Shown here in pieces: positions 56,916 to 64,000 of a stretch of DNA of 64,000 bases. The notes beneath the pieces are model-generated. The model was given only the letters and a program-made list of their open reading frames with translations. It was not told the DNA's origin and did no database searches. The DNA is from Sphingomonas tagetis (GTDB lineage: Bacteria > Pseudomonadota > Alphaproteobacteria > Sphingomonadales > Sphingomonadaceae): contig NZ_JAMLDX010000003.1 in assembly GCF_024211275.1 (NCBI RefSeq), forward strand, positions 310,001 to 374,000, in the 5' to 3' direction. The translations under genes were made by a program, and so were the position numbers. Positions within the stretch are counted from its first letter, which is position 1, and each line of letters starts with the position of its first letter.

Positions 56916-59081
56916 ATGAGGTGCGACGTGGGGGTGCAGATCGAGAGTAGGTCGGAGGTCGATCCCGCACCGCGCGGCCTTGCGCGGTTGGTCGATCCGG
57001 GCAGCATCGCCATCATTGGGGCCTCGGATCGCCCAGGCAGCCTGGGTCGGCGCACCGTCGAGAATCTGCTCGATCATTCCGATTTTGGCGGCGACTGTTT
57101 TCTGATCAGCCGATCGGGCGCTCAGATCGCCGGTCGAGCCGCCTATCCCTCGATCCTGGATGTGCCGTCGGCACCGGACGTGGCGATGCTTGTGGTGCCT
57201 GCGACGGCGACCCTGACGACGCTACGCGACTGCGCCGCGCGCGGCGTGCGCTATGCGATGGTGTTTACGTCCGGCTTTGGTGAAGTGAGCGATGACGGGC
57301 GCCACATCGAAGCTGAGATGGCGCGCATCGCACGTGACAGCGGGATGCGGATCTACGGTCCGAATTCTCCGGGTCTTTGCAATCAGAATCGGCGCATCGG
57401 CATGCTGTTCTCGCCAGCTTGGCAGACAGATCAGCGAACCGGTCCGATTGGAATCGTTACGCATGGCGGGGGTGTTGGTCGCGCGTTTATGCAGGCGTCC
57501 GATCGCGGGGTCGGGGTCGGACTTTATGCATCGACCGGAAACGAGGTCGATATCACCGCTGCCGACTTTATCCGGCATATGGCGGACGCCGACGACATCT
57601 CGGTAATCGCCGCCTCGCTCGAAGGCATCAAGGACGGCGGCGAGCTCGCTGCTGCGGCGCTCTACGCGGCCGAGTGCGGCAAGCCCGTGGTGGCGCTGAA
57701 GGTGGGCCGATCGGAAGCGGGCGCAAGAGCGGCATCGTCGCATACCGGGTCGATATCCGGTGCGGCGGAAGTGAACAGCGCCGCGTTCCGGGAGGTCGGT
57801 GTGGTCGAAGTCGATACGCTCGACGAGCTTATCGATACGGCTGCGTTGTTCGCTCGCAAACGACCGACCGGACGCGAGAAGATCGCGGTCTACAGCGTTT
57901 CGGGCAGCGTGTGCGTGATGGCCGCCGACGCGCTCGCCGATGCCGGCCTCGAGCTTGCACGCTTTGGCGACGCTACGCGCAGGCAGTTGAGTGAGCAACT
58001 GCCCAGCTATGCCGCGATCGACAACCCAGTCGATCTCACATCCGACGTGATGGCCGATCCACAGCTTAGCTATGACTCGCTCAAAACCGTCGCCGCCGAC
58101 CCCGATGTCGGCGCCGTGCTCTATCCCTTTCCATGTGATTGGGGCGGCATATCGGGCCAGATTGCCGAAGCAACCGTCGCCGCCCAGCGCGAGACCGATG
58201 TGCCGGTGCTGCCGATCTGGCTTTCGGACAGGCTAGGCGAGGGATGGACAACCCTGGTTGACGGCGGGATGACCCCCATGCGGACCATCCGCCAGGCGTC
58301 GCAGGCGACCAAGCGCTGGGTCGAGCGCGGTCGTTGGGCAGTGCCGAAAGACTGGCAGCCACTGCCAACTGGGCCGGCACGTCGCGATCCGGTTCCGCGC
58401 GAGGCGCTGAGCGAGGCAGAAGCCAAGGCGCTGCTGCGCGCGGCGGGCATCGCCGTGCCCGAAGGACGCGTCGCCACAAGCGCGCAAGAGGCGGTCGCCA
58501 TTGCCGATGCTCTGGGTTACCCGGTGGTGGCCAAGGTCGCGAGCCGCGCGATCACGCACAAGTCGGATATCGGCGGCGTCGCGGTCAACCTGACCGACCC
58601 GCACGGCGTGGCAGCCGCGTTCGCGCGCATCACGGCCGCAGCGATGCGGCACGCACCGCACGTGCCGGTCGACGGCGTCCTGATCGAGCAGATGAAAGTC
58701 GTCGAACACGGCACGGAAGTGTTTGTCGGCGTACATCGCGACGCCATTTTTGGGCCGGTGATGACCTTTGGTTTGGGCGGCGTTTTCATCGAGCTCTTCA
58801 AGGATGTCGCCCGACGCATGCTGCCGCTGACGCCAGCGTCGGCGCGCGCGCTGCTTGCCGAGCCCCGCTGCGCCGCGATCCTGCAAGGCGCGCGCGGCGC
58901 GCCCGCAGCCGATCTCGAGGCGCTCGAGCGATTGCTGCTGGCCGTATCCGACTTCGTCTGCGCTCGAGGCGACGAGGTCGAGGAACTCGAACTCAATCCC
59001 GTGCTGGTGGGCCGGGCAGGCGCTGGGCTGGTCGCGCTCGACGCGGTGCTCGTGAAGCGCAGCCGCGACGGCGAAAACTGA
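56916..59081 (+). CDS. NDP-forming acyl-CoA synthetase
   Basis: The 721-residue product has a CoA-binding Rossmann domain (about 25-125; DPGSIAIIGASDRPGSLGRR), a succinyl-CoA-ligase-like pair of flavodoxin domains (GPNSPGLCNQNRRIGMLF; the phospho-His region in SHTGSISGAAEV), and a C-terminal ATP-grasp domain (about 500-715; GYPVVAKVASRAITHKSDIGGVAV, VLIEQMKV, FGLGGVFIELFKD). This alpha-beta fused architecture forms an acyl-CoA with ADP and phosphate. The feruloyl-CoA synthetase FerA of Sphingobium SYK-6 belongs, as I recall, to this superfamily, so an aromatic or cinnamic acid is a plausible substrate. The ATG at 56916 lies very near the expected transcript start; GTG codons at 56928 and 56934 are alternatives. 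Confidence 0.88.
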   Translation: MRCDVGVQIESRSEVDPAPRGLARLVDPGSIAIIGASDRPGSLGRRTVENLLDHSDFGGDCFLISRSGAQIAGRAAYPSILDVPSAPDVAMLVVPATATLTTLRDCAARGVRYAMVFTSGFGEVSDDGRHIEAEMARIARDSGMRIYGPNSPGLCNQNRRIGMLFSPAWQTDQRTGPIGIVTHGGGVGRAFMQASDRGVGVGLYASTGNEVDITAADFIRHMADADDISVIAASLEGIKDGGELAAAALYAAECGKPVVALKVGRSEAGARAASSHTGSISGAAEVNSAAFREVGVVEVDTLDELIDTAALFARKRPTGREKIAVYSVSGSVCVMAADALADAGLELARFGDATRRQLSEQLPSYAAIDNPVDLTSDVMADPQLSYDSLKTVAADPDVGAVLYPFPCDWGGISGQIAEATVAAQRETDVPVLPIWLSDRLGEGWTTLVDGGMTPMRTIRQASQATKRWVERGRWAVPKDWQPLPTGPARRDPVPREALSEAEAKALLRAAGIAVPEGRVATSAQEAVAIADALGYPVVAKVASRAITHKSDIGGVAVNLTDPHGVAAAFARITAAAMRHAPHVPVDGVLIEQMKVVEHGTEVFVGVHRDAIFGPVMTFGLGGVFIELFKDVARRMLPLTPASARALLAEPRCAAILQGARGAPAADLEALERLLLAVSDFVCARGDEVEELELNPVLVGRAGAGLVALDAVLVKRSRDGEN

Positions 59082-59118
59082 AAACAAGCGCGCTCTGGCG
59101 CGAGAATGAGGTAGCCCG

Positions 59119-60468
59119 ATGTTGAACCGCGAAGTGAATGACCGGCTCTCCAGGACCGGTCCCGGCACGCAAATGGGGGAGCTGTTTCGCCGCTTCTGGC
59201 TTCCTGCCTTGCTGAGCCGGGACGTCGCCGAGCCTGACGGTGCGCCCGTCAGGCTCCGTATCTTGAGCGAAGACCTGGTCGCCTTTCGCGACACGGAAGG
59301 CAAGGTCGGGATCGTCAGCGCCTATTGCTCGCACCGTCTGGCGCCGCTGTTCTTTGGGCGAAATGAGGAAGGCGGGCTGCGCTGTCCCTATCATGGCTGG
59401 AAGTTCAGCACGGCGGGCAAGTGTCTCGAGACGCCGAACGTCGCGCCGGGTTCGCCCGATGTCCGGCGCAACGTCGGCATCAAATCCTACCCGGTTCACG
59501 AGCAGTCCGGCGTGATCTGGATTTACATGGGCCCGACCGAACGCCAGCCGCCCTTCCCGCATTTCGAATATGCTGCGGTGCCAGCGGCGCAATCCTATGC
59601 AGCGCGATGGCTCCAGCGATCGAACTGGTCCCAAGGCATGGAAGGCGAGATCGACACCTCACACATCAACTGGCTGCACCGCGACATTGATCGCAGCGGC
59701 GCGGTGCAGCAGACGCTCAAGACGCTCACCGGCGATGACAATTCGCCGCAGATCCAGCTTCAGGAAACCGATTACGGTTTTACCTATGGCGCGCGTCGCG
59801 TGCGGGAGGATCAGTGGTTCTGGCGCGTCACTCAGTGGATGCTCCCGATGTTCAGCCTCATCCCGCACGAGCCGGGTCCGTTCGTGAAATGCGGTGGGCG
59901 GGCGTGGGTGCCGATCGACGACAACCATGTGACGGTATTCACTTTCAGTTATCGGATCGATCGGCCGTTCACAAAGGATGAACTCGATACCTTCGAAAGC
60001 GGCGCGCTGTTTCCGCCACGCATGACCAAGGGACCTTACGCGCTTCCGGACGGCTATGTGATCGACACGTATCTCCCGGGAGCGTCGAAGGAAAATGACT
60101 TTCAGATCGATCGCGAGGCGCAGCGGGTACGTAACTACAGCGGTATATGGGGTATCCACGACCAGGACCGCGCACTTGCCGAGTCCTCCAAGCCGGCTGA
60201 CAGCAGGGATCCTGGCATCATCGACCGGATGGGCGAGCATCTGGTCAGTTCCGATCGGGCGCTGGTTACCGCACGTCGACGCCTGCTCAAAATGGCGGAG
60301 GAGCTTGCGGCGGGGATCGAGCCCGTCACGCCGTTCCAGCCCGAACTGTTCGGGGTGCGCGCGATCAGCAAGATTAGCGAGCACGGCGAATTCACGAAGC
60401 TGATGGCGCAATTTGGTGAGGAGGCGCGCCTGCCGGGTCCGGGCACCGCGCCCGCCGAGACGATCTGA
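59119..60468 (+). CDS. Rieske non-heme iron oxygenase (cluster II, second copy)
   Basis: The 449-residue product has Rieske ligands Cys70, His72, Cys89 and His92 (YCSHRLAPLFFG...RCPYHGWKF) and the mononuclear iron motif DTSHINWLH (Asp-x2-His-x4-His). It belongs with phthalate 4,5-dioxygenase-like alpha subunits and is longer than the one at 45131. It follows the synthetase by 37 bp and precedes the LigC-like gene by 19 bp. Possible jobs are ring hydroxylation or O-demethylation to yield the catechol or gallate-type substrate of the LigB-like enzyme. The electron donor is not encoded nearby. Confidence 0.9.
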   Translation: MLNREVNDRLSRTGPGTQMGELFRRFWLPALLSRDVAEPDGAPVRLRILSEDLVAFRDTEGKVGIVSAYCSHRLAPLFFGRNEEGGLRCPYHGWKFSTAGKCLETPNVAPGSPDVRRNVGIKSYPVHEQSGVIWIYMGPTERQPPFPHFEYAAVPAAQSYAARWLQRSNWSQGMEGEIDTSHINWLHRDIDRSGAVQQTLKTLTGDDNSPQIQLQETDYGFTYGARRVREDQWFWRVTQWMLPMFSLIPHEPGPFVKCGGRAWVPIDDNHVTVFTFSYRIDRPFTKDELDTFESGALFPPRMTKGPYALPDGYVIDTYLPGASKENDFQIDREAQRVRNYSGIWGIHDQDRALAESSKPADSRDPGIIDRMGEHLVSSDRALVTARRRLLKMAEELAAGIEPVTPFQPELFGVRAISKISEHGEFTKLMAQFGEEARLPGPGTAPAETI

Positions 60469-60487
60469 GCAGCCACGTGAGGAATTC

Positions 60488-61687
60488 ATGCCAGTCATGA
60501 CCCATCATGCGAACGCCCGGCCGCTCGGCGGCGGCATCATCGGCCTGGGCCTTGCCGGCGGGATCATGGCACCGATCATCGCCGAGCATCCCGGCTTGAC
60601 TCTGGCCGGCGCAGCCGAGACCGACGCCAGTACGCGTGCCACGTTCACGGCCGATACGGGGCTTCCCGCCTATGCCGAAGTATGTGAATTGTTGGCAAAT
60701 CCCACCGTCGATTTCGTCTACGTCGCGACGCCACATCAATGTCATCGCGCTCACGCCGTGCTGGCGGCAGAGCATGGCAAGCATATCATCGTCGAGAAAC
60801 CGATGGCGCTCAGTTTGGCCGATTGCGACGCGATGATCGATGCGGCGAACGCCAATGGCGTGCAACTCGTCATCGGCCATACGCATAGCTTCGATCCGGC
60901 GATCGCTGCTATTCGTGCGTTGATCGACAGCGGGCGAACCGGTGCGCCGGTCAGTCTGGCGATGTGGAATTTTACCGACTTCCTTTATCGACCGCGACGT
61001 CCCGAAGAGCTGGACAGCGCGCGCGGCGGCGGAATCCTCTACAATCAGCTCCCGCACCAGCTCGATGTGGCGCGGCTGATCGTCAATAGTCCGATCCGCA
61101 GCGTACGTGCCGCCACCACGCGACTCGATCCGACCCGCCCGACCGAGGGGGGATGTTCCGCGTTCGTTGATTTTGAAAACGGCGCGTGTGCGACCGTTGT
61201 CTATAGCGGCTATGACCGGTTCGACAGCGACGAACTGCACGGCTGGATCGCCGAGGGTGGTCAACTCAAGACGGCGCGCCACGGTCACGCGCGCCGTATG
61301 CTGAGCAAAATAGCGGGACCCGAGGGCGAAGCGGCCCAGCGTCGCGTCCAGTTCGGATACGGTGCCGCCGGCGCGCATGGCAATCCGCCTCACCAGCCGC
61401 ATTTCGGCTTGATGCTTGTCAGCTGCGAGCGCGCCGACATCCGCCAGTCGGCTGACGGTTTGTATATTTACGATGATGCTGGCGCGGACGAGCAGCCCAT
61501 CATCAGGTCCAGCTGGCGGCCGGGGCGCGGCGATGTGCTTGAGGAACTGCGGCGCGCTGTCGTCGATGGCGTGCCGCCACTGCACGATGGCACCTTCGGA
61601 CGCGGCACGGTGGAAGCCGCGATCGCGATCGCACAATCGGCGGCCGCGCGACGCGAGATCACCATTACGGAGCTTGCTGCGGCATGA
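60488..61687 (+). CDS. Gfo/Idh/MocA-family oxidoreductase, LigC-like role
   Basis: The 399-residue product has the Rossmann opening GGGIIGLGLAGGIMAPIIAEHP, the VYVATPHQCHRAHAVLAAEHGKHIIVEKPMAL segment (the EKP motif, cited in part) and a C-terminal alpha/beta domain. LigC, the 4-carboxy-2-hydroxymuconate-6-semialdehyde dehydrogenase of protocatechuate 4,5-cleavage, belongs to this family. The gene sits just before LigB-, LigJ- and LigK-like genes, so a similar semialdehyde oxidation is likely, though the family is broad. The ATG at 60488 has GAGGA upstream. It overlaps the dioxygenase gene by 4 bp. Confidence 0.85.
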   Translation: MPVMTHHANARPLGGGIIGLGLAGGIMAPIIAEHPGLTLAGAAETDASTRATFTADTGLPAYAEVCELLANPTVDFVYVATPHQCHRAHAVLAAEHGKHIIVEKPMALSLADCDAMIDAANANGVQLVIGHTHSFDPAIAAIRALIDSGRTGAPVSLAMWNFTDFLYRPRRPEELDSARGGGILYNQLPHQLDVARLIVNSPIRSVRAATTRLDPTRPTEGGCSAFVDFENGACATVVYSGYDRFDSDELHGWIAEGGQLKTARHGHARRMLSKIAGPEGEAAQRRVQFGYGAAGAHGNPPHQPHFGLMLVSCERADIRQSADGLYIYDDAGADEQPIIRSSWRPGRGDVLEELRRAVVDGVPPLHDGTFGRGTVEAAIAIAQSAAARREITITELAAA

Positions 61688-62712
61688 GCGAAATTGTCCT
61701 CGGCATCGGTACCTCGCACAGCCCGCTGCTCGCGATCGACCCGCACGAATGGGCCGAGCGTGGCCGTGACGATATGCGTCGCCAAGCCTATTGCATGGTC
61801 GATGGCCGCACGCTGACTTATGACGCGCTCGCGGCGGAGGTGCGCGAAGTTCACGCCGATCAAGCAACGCTCGCCACCTTCACCGAGCAGGCGGCGCTGG
61901 CTCAGGCCTCGCTCGACCGTATCGCTGACGAGTTGGCGCTGGCCGCGCCGGACATTGTCGTCGTGATCGGTGACGATCAGGACGAGCTGTTCGGGTCTTC
62001 GCACCGTCCGGCCTTTGCGATCTTTACCGGCGCAAGCGTCGCGATGCACCCGAAGAACCTCGTCTCTCCCGAGCTCCCCGCTTGGTATCGCAAGGCGAAT
62101 ATCGGTTACAGCATGGATCGCACGCACGTCCATGACGGCGCGCCCGAGCTTGCCCAGCATCTGGTCGAGCAGTTGATCGCCGGGGGCGTGGACGTGTCGG
62201 TAGCGACCGAGGTCGAAGACGCCGCGCGGGCAGGCTTTGGACATGCGTTCGGGTTTATCTACGAGCGGCTCGCCGCTGGCCGGCGACTGGCGATGCTGCC
62301 GGTGATGCTGAACACCTATTTCCCGCCCAATGTGCCGACGCCGGCACGGTGCTATGAGGTGGGGCACAAGATCGGGGCGGCGTTGCGGTCCGCGCCTGGC
62401 GATCTTCGCATAGCGGTGATCGCTTCAGGCGGACTCACGCATTTCCATACCGACGAAGCATTCGACCGGCATGTGCTCAAAGCGTTGCGGGAGGGCGATC
62501 GGGATACATTACGAACCTTGCCCGTGCGCGCGCTCCGTTCCGGCAATTCCGAGATACTCAACTGGGTCATGGCGGCTGGTGCGCTGGAAGAACTGCGCGT
62601 CGCGTTCGAGCGGTATATTCCCGTGCGCCGCACCGCGGCGGGCACCGGCGTTGGCTTGGGATTCCTGATCTGGAAGCCGGCCCACGATCCCGATCAAGGA
62701 GAGCAGTCATGA
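61684..62712 (+). CDS. Class III extradiol dioxygenase, LigB-like
   Basis: The 342-residue product matches the LigB fold: the metal ligand His12 in LGIGTSHSPLLAID, DIVVVIGDDQDELF, and the SGGLTHFHTDEAFD and GNSEILNWVMAAGALEE regions in the second half. LigB-type enzymes open protocatechuate, gallate or 3-O-methylgallate between the 4 and 5 positions with Fe(II). In SYK-6 LigB works with a small LigA subunit, but no ligA-like gene is visible here, so this enzyme probably acts alone, like DesZ or MhpB. The ATG overlaps the preceding stop and the stop overlaps the next ATG. Confidence 0.87.
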   Translation: MSEIVLGIGTSHSPLLAIDPHEWAERGRDDMRRQAYCMVDGRTLTYDALAAEVREVHADQATLATFTEQAALAQASLDRIADELALAAPDIVVVIGDDQDELFGSSHRPAFAIFTGASVAMHPKNLVSPELPAWYRKANIGYSMDRTHVHDGAPELAQHLVEQLIAGGVDVSVATEVEDAARAGFGHAFGFIYERLAAGRRLAMLPVMLNTYFPPNVPTPARCYEVGHKIGAALRSAPGDLRIAVIASGGLTHFHTDEAFDRHVLKALREGDRDTLRTLPVRALRSGNSEILNWVMAAGALEELRVAFERYIPVRRTAAGTGVGLGFLIWKPAHDPDQGEQS

Positions 62713-63788
62713 TACTCGACGCGCACGCGCATCTCGTCACACCGGCATCGGTCTTCGGCGTCCGTACGATCATCCAGAGTTCGAATGGAAATCATTCGAA
62801 GGAATGGTACATCAAGCGGTGGCTCGACGAAGGTGAGATCGCGAGCAACGCCGCGCGCTGCGTCGCGCTGATGGACGCCGTCGGCACCGATATCCAGTTC
62901 CTGTCGCCTCGGCCGTTCACCTTGATGCACTCGCATCATTCCTTTCGCGACATCGATATCTGGATCGGGTTACAGAACGACCTGATCCATCGCACCATCG
63001 CGCTCTATCCTGATCGCTTTCGCGGTGTCGCCGGGCTGCCGCAGATGGCCGGCGAGCCGATCGAATGTGTGTTCCCGGAATTGGAACGATGCGTCGGCGA
63101 GCTCGGGTTCATCGGTGTGCTGGTCAACCCCGATCCGGCGGAAGGACGTGGCACCTCCCCGCGCCTTTCGGATCCCTATTGGTATCCCCTGTGGGAAAAG
63201 CTGTGCGAGCTCGAAGTGCCCGCACTGATTCATAGCGCCGGTTGCTGCGGTCGCGAAACCTATGACGAGCATTTCGCCACGGAGGAGAGCCTGGCGATCA
63301 CTTCAATCGCGCGGTCGAACGTGTTTGAGCGTTTCCCGGATCTCAAGCTCATCATCGCCCACGGCGGCGGCTCGGTTCCCTATCAGATCGGACGCTGGCG
63401 TTCGCATCACTTCTTTGAGGAGGCAGCGAACAAGCCGGACGTCGCCAGCTATTTCAAGGCGCTGGGCCAAGCGGCGGAGAGCGGTGCGGCGTTGCCGACG
63501 CCACCCTCCAGCCTCACGACGTTCGACGAGAAGCTGCGCAAATTCTATTTCGATACCGACGTCCATAATCGCGACTCGCTCGAACTGTTGCTCAAGACAG
63601 TTGGTGTCGAGCGCTGTCTGTTCGGCACCGAGCGGCCCGGTAGTGGCGGTGCGCTCGATCCCGCCACCGGCAAATCGATGGAAGACTTCAAATACCTCAT
63701 CGATCGCATCGAATTTCTCAGCGATGCCGATCGCCGCAAGATCTACGAGGAAAATGCGCGCGCGGTATTCCCGCGGTTCAAAGCGTGA
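62709..63788 (+). CDS. Amidohydrolase-family hydratase, LigJ-like
   Basis: The 359-residue product is an amidohydrolase-superfamily enzyme: the metal motif DAHAHL (His6, His8), PALIHSAGCCG, LIIAHGGGSVPYQIGRW and the late LFGTERPGSGGALDP. The segments FPELERCVGELGFIG with NPDP, DPYWYPLWEKLCELEVPALIH and ENARAVFPR follow 4-oxalomesaconate hydratase (LigJ) of Sphingobium SYK-6 as I remember it. LigJ adds water to 4-oxalomesaconate to give 4-carboxy-4-hydroxy-2-oxoadipate. The LigB-like gene before it and the LigK/RraA-like gene after it (both overlapping) support that role. An ACMSD-type decarboxylase is the main alternative. Confidence 0.85.
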   Translation: MILDAHAHLVTPASVFGVRTIIQSSNGNHSKEWYIKRWLDEGEIASNAARCVALMDAVGTDIQFLSPRPFTLMHSHHSFRDIDIWIGLQNDLIHRTIALYPDRFRGVAGLPQMAGEPIECVFPELERCVGELGFIGVLVNPDPAEGRGTSPRLSDPYWYPLWEKLCELEVPALIHSAGCCGRETYDEHFATEESLAITSIARSNVFERFPDLKLIIAHGGGSVPYQIGRWRSHHFFEEAANKPDVASYFKALGQAAESGAALPTPPSSLTTFDEKLRKFYFDTDVHNRDSLELLLKTVGVERCLFGTERPGSGGALDPATGKSMEDFKYLIDRIEFLSDADRRKIYEENARAVFPRFKA

Positions 63789-64000
63789 GCGTGCGGTTGT
63801 CCGATGCGCTGTTGCACCGCGCGGCGGCGTTGTCTGCCGCCAGCTTGCATGAGGCGAGCGGTCGGCGCGGCGCGCTGCCCGCGCAGCTAAAGCCGATCGC
63901 GCCGAACCTGCGTCTCTGCGGCCGAGCACTCCCTATCAAGTCACCGCCCGGCGACAATCTCTGGCTGCATCGAGCGATCGCGGCGGCACAACCCGGCGAC
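63785..64000 (+). CDS. RraA/LigK-type aldolase, N-terminal fragment
   Basis: The 72 codons to the right edge read VSVRLSDALLHRAAALSAAS, then HEASGRRGALPAQLKPIAP and LPIKSPPGDNLWLHRAIAAA. This is the start of the RraA-like family; the PPGDNLWLHRAI segment is typical of HMG/CHA aldolases (LigK, 4-carboxy-4-hydroxy-2-oxoadipate aldolase). Such an enzyme would split the LigJ product into pyruvate and oxaloacetate. The GTG start overlaps the previous stop (GTGA); a GTG two codons later is possible. The rest of the gene lies outside the window. Confidence 0.85.
   Translation, partial: MSVRLSDALLHRAAALSAASLHEASGRRGALPAQLKPIAPNLRLCGRALPIKSPPGDNLWLHRAIAAAQPGD

Overview
The window is high-GC alphaproteobacterial DNA, most probably from a sphingomonad (Sphingomonadaceae). 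The grounds are three large TonB-dependent receptors sitting beside catabolic genes, a FecI/FecR/receptor signalling unit, several class D flavin monooxygenases, Rieske oxygenases and LigB/LigC/LigJ/LigK-like genes. These are typical of sphingomonads that degrade plant phenolics or xenobiotics. I saw no tRNA, rRNA, CRISPR array or phage gene.

Layout. (1) 1-5.4 kb, minus strand: an ECF sigma factor, a FecR anti-sigma factor, a TonB receptor with an STN signalling domain, a small secreted protein and the start of a Tat-exported protein. (2) 5.8-34.1 kb, catabolic cluster I: two ACAD-like flavin monooxygenases with one FMN reductase, a MhpA-like FAD hydroxylase, a homoprotocatechuate-2,3-dioxygenase-like enzyme, a second extradiol dioxygenase, a FAH-family hydrolase, enoyl-CoA hydratase, a MatB-like malonyl-CoA synthetase, four CocE/NonD hydrolases, five SnoaL-like proteins, a TonB receptor, a GntR/FCD regulator and an MFS carrier. 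(3) 34.1-37.2 kb: a FAH remnant, then a class IB ferredoxin reductase, a VOC protein and a VanA-like Rieske oxygenase. (4) 37.3-44.1 kb: a MacB-type exporter operon with a divergent sigma-54 response regulator and a histidine kinase cut short by an IS6-family element (44.15-44.99 kb). (5) 45.1-64 kb, catabolic cluster II: two further Rieske oxygenases, MFS carrier, thiolase (frameshifted start), acyl-CoA dehydrogenase, aldehyde dehydrogenase, GMC oxidoreductase, TonB receptor, enoyl-CoA hydratase, NDP-forming acyl-CoA synthetase, then a LigC-, LigB-, LigJ- and LigK-like run that leaves the window.

How the parts fit. In both clusters a TonB receptor would import the substrate. Cluster I looks like hydrolysis of an ester- or amide-containing compound inside the cell, ring hydroxylation, extradiol cleavage, and release of a dicarboxylate that may be malonate. 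Cluster II looks like Rieske hydroxylation or O-demethylation plus CoA-dependent side-chain removal, feeding a protocatechuate/gallate-type 4,5-cleavage branch. The substrates cannot be read from the sequence.

Each cluster has its own repeated operator. Cluster I promoters carry AAGTCA-N5-TGACTT-type sites, and one such site covers the ribosome binding site and start codon of the cluster's own GntR gene. Cluster II promoters carry two 10-bp CGAWATANCG-like boxes exactly 10 bp apart; this layout occurs at four promoters and no candidate regulator for it lies in the window. The exporter operon has a textbook sigma-54 promoter with two tandem palindromes upstream. These three regulatory layouts, the unusual CocE fusions and the LigBCJK-like branch are the parts most likely to be new.
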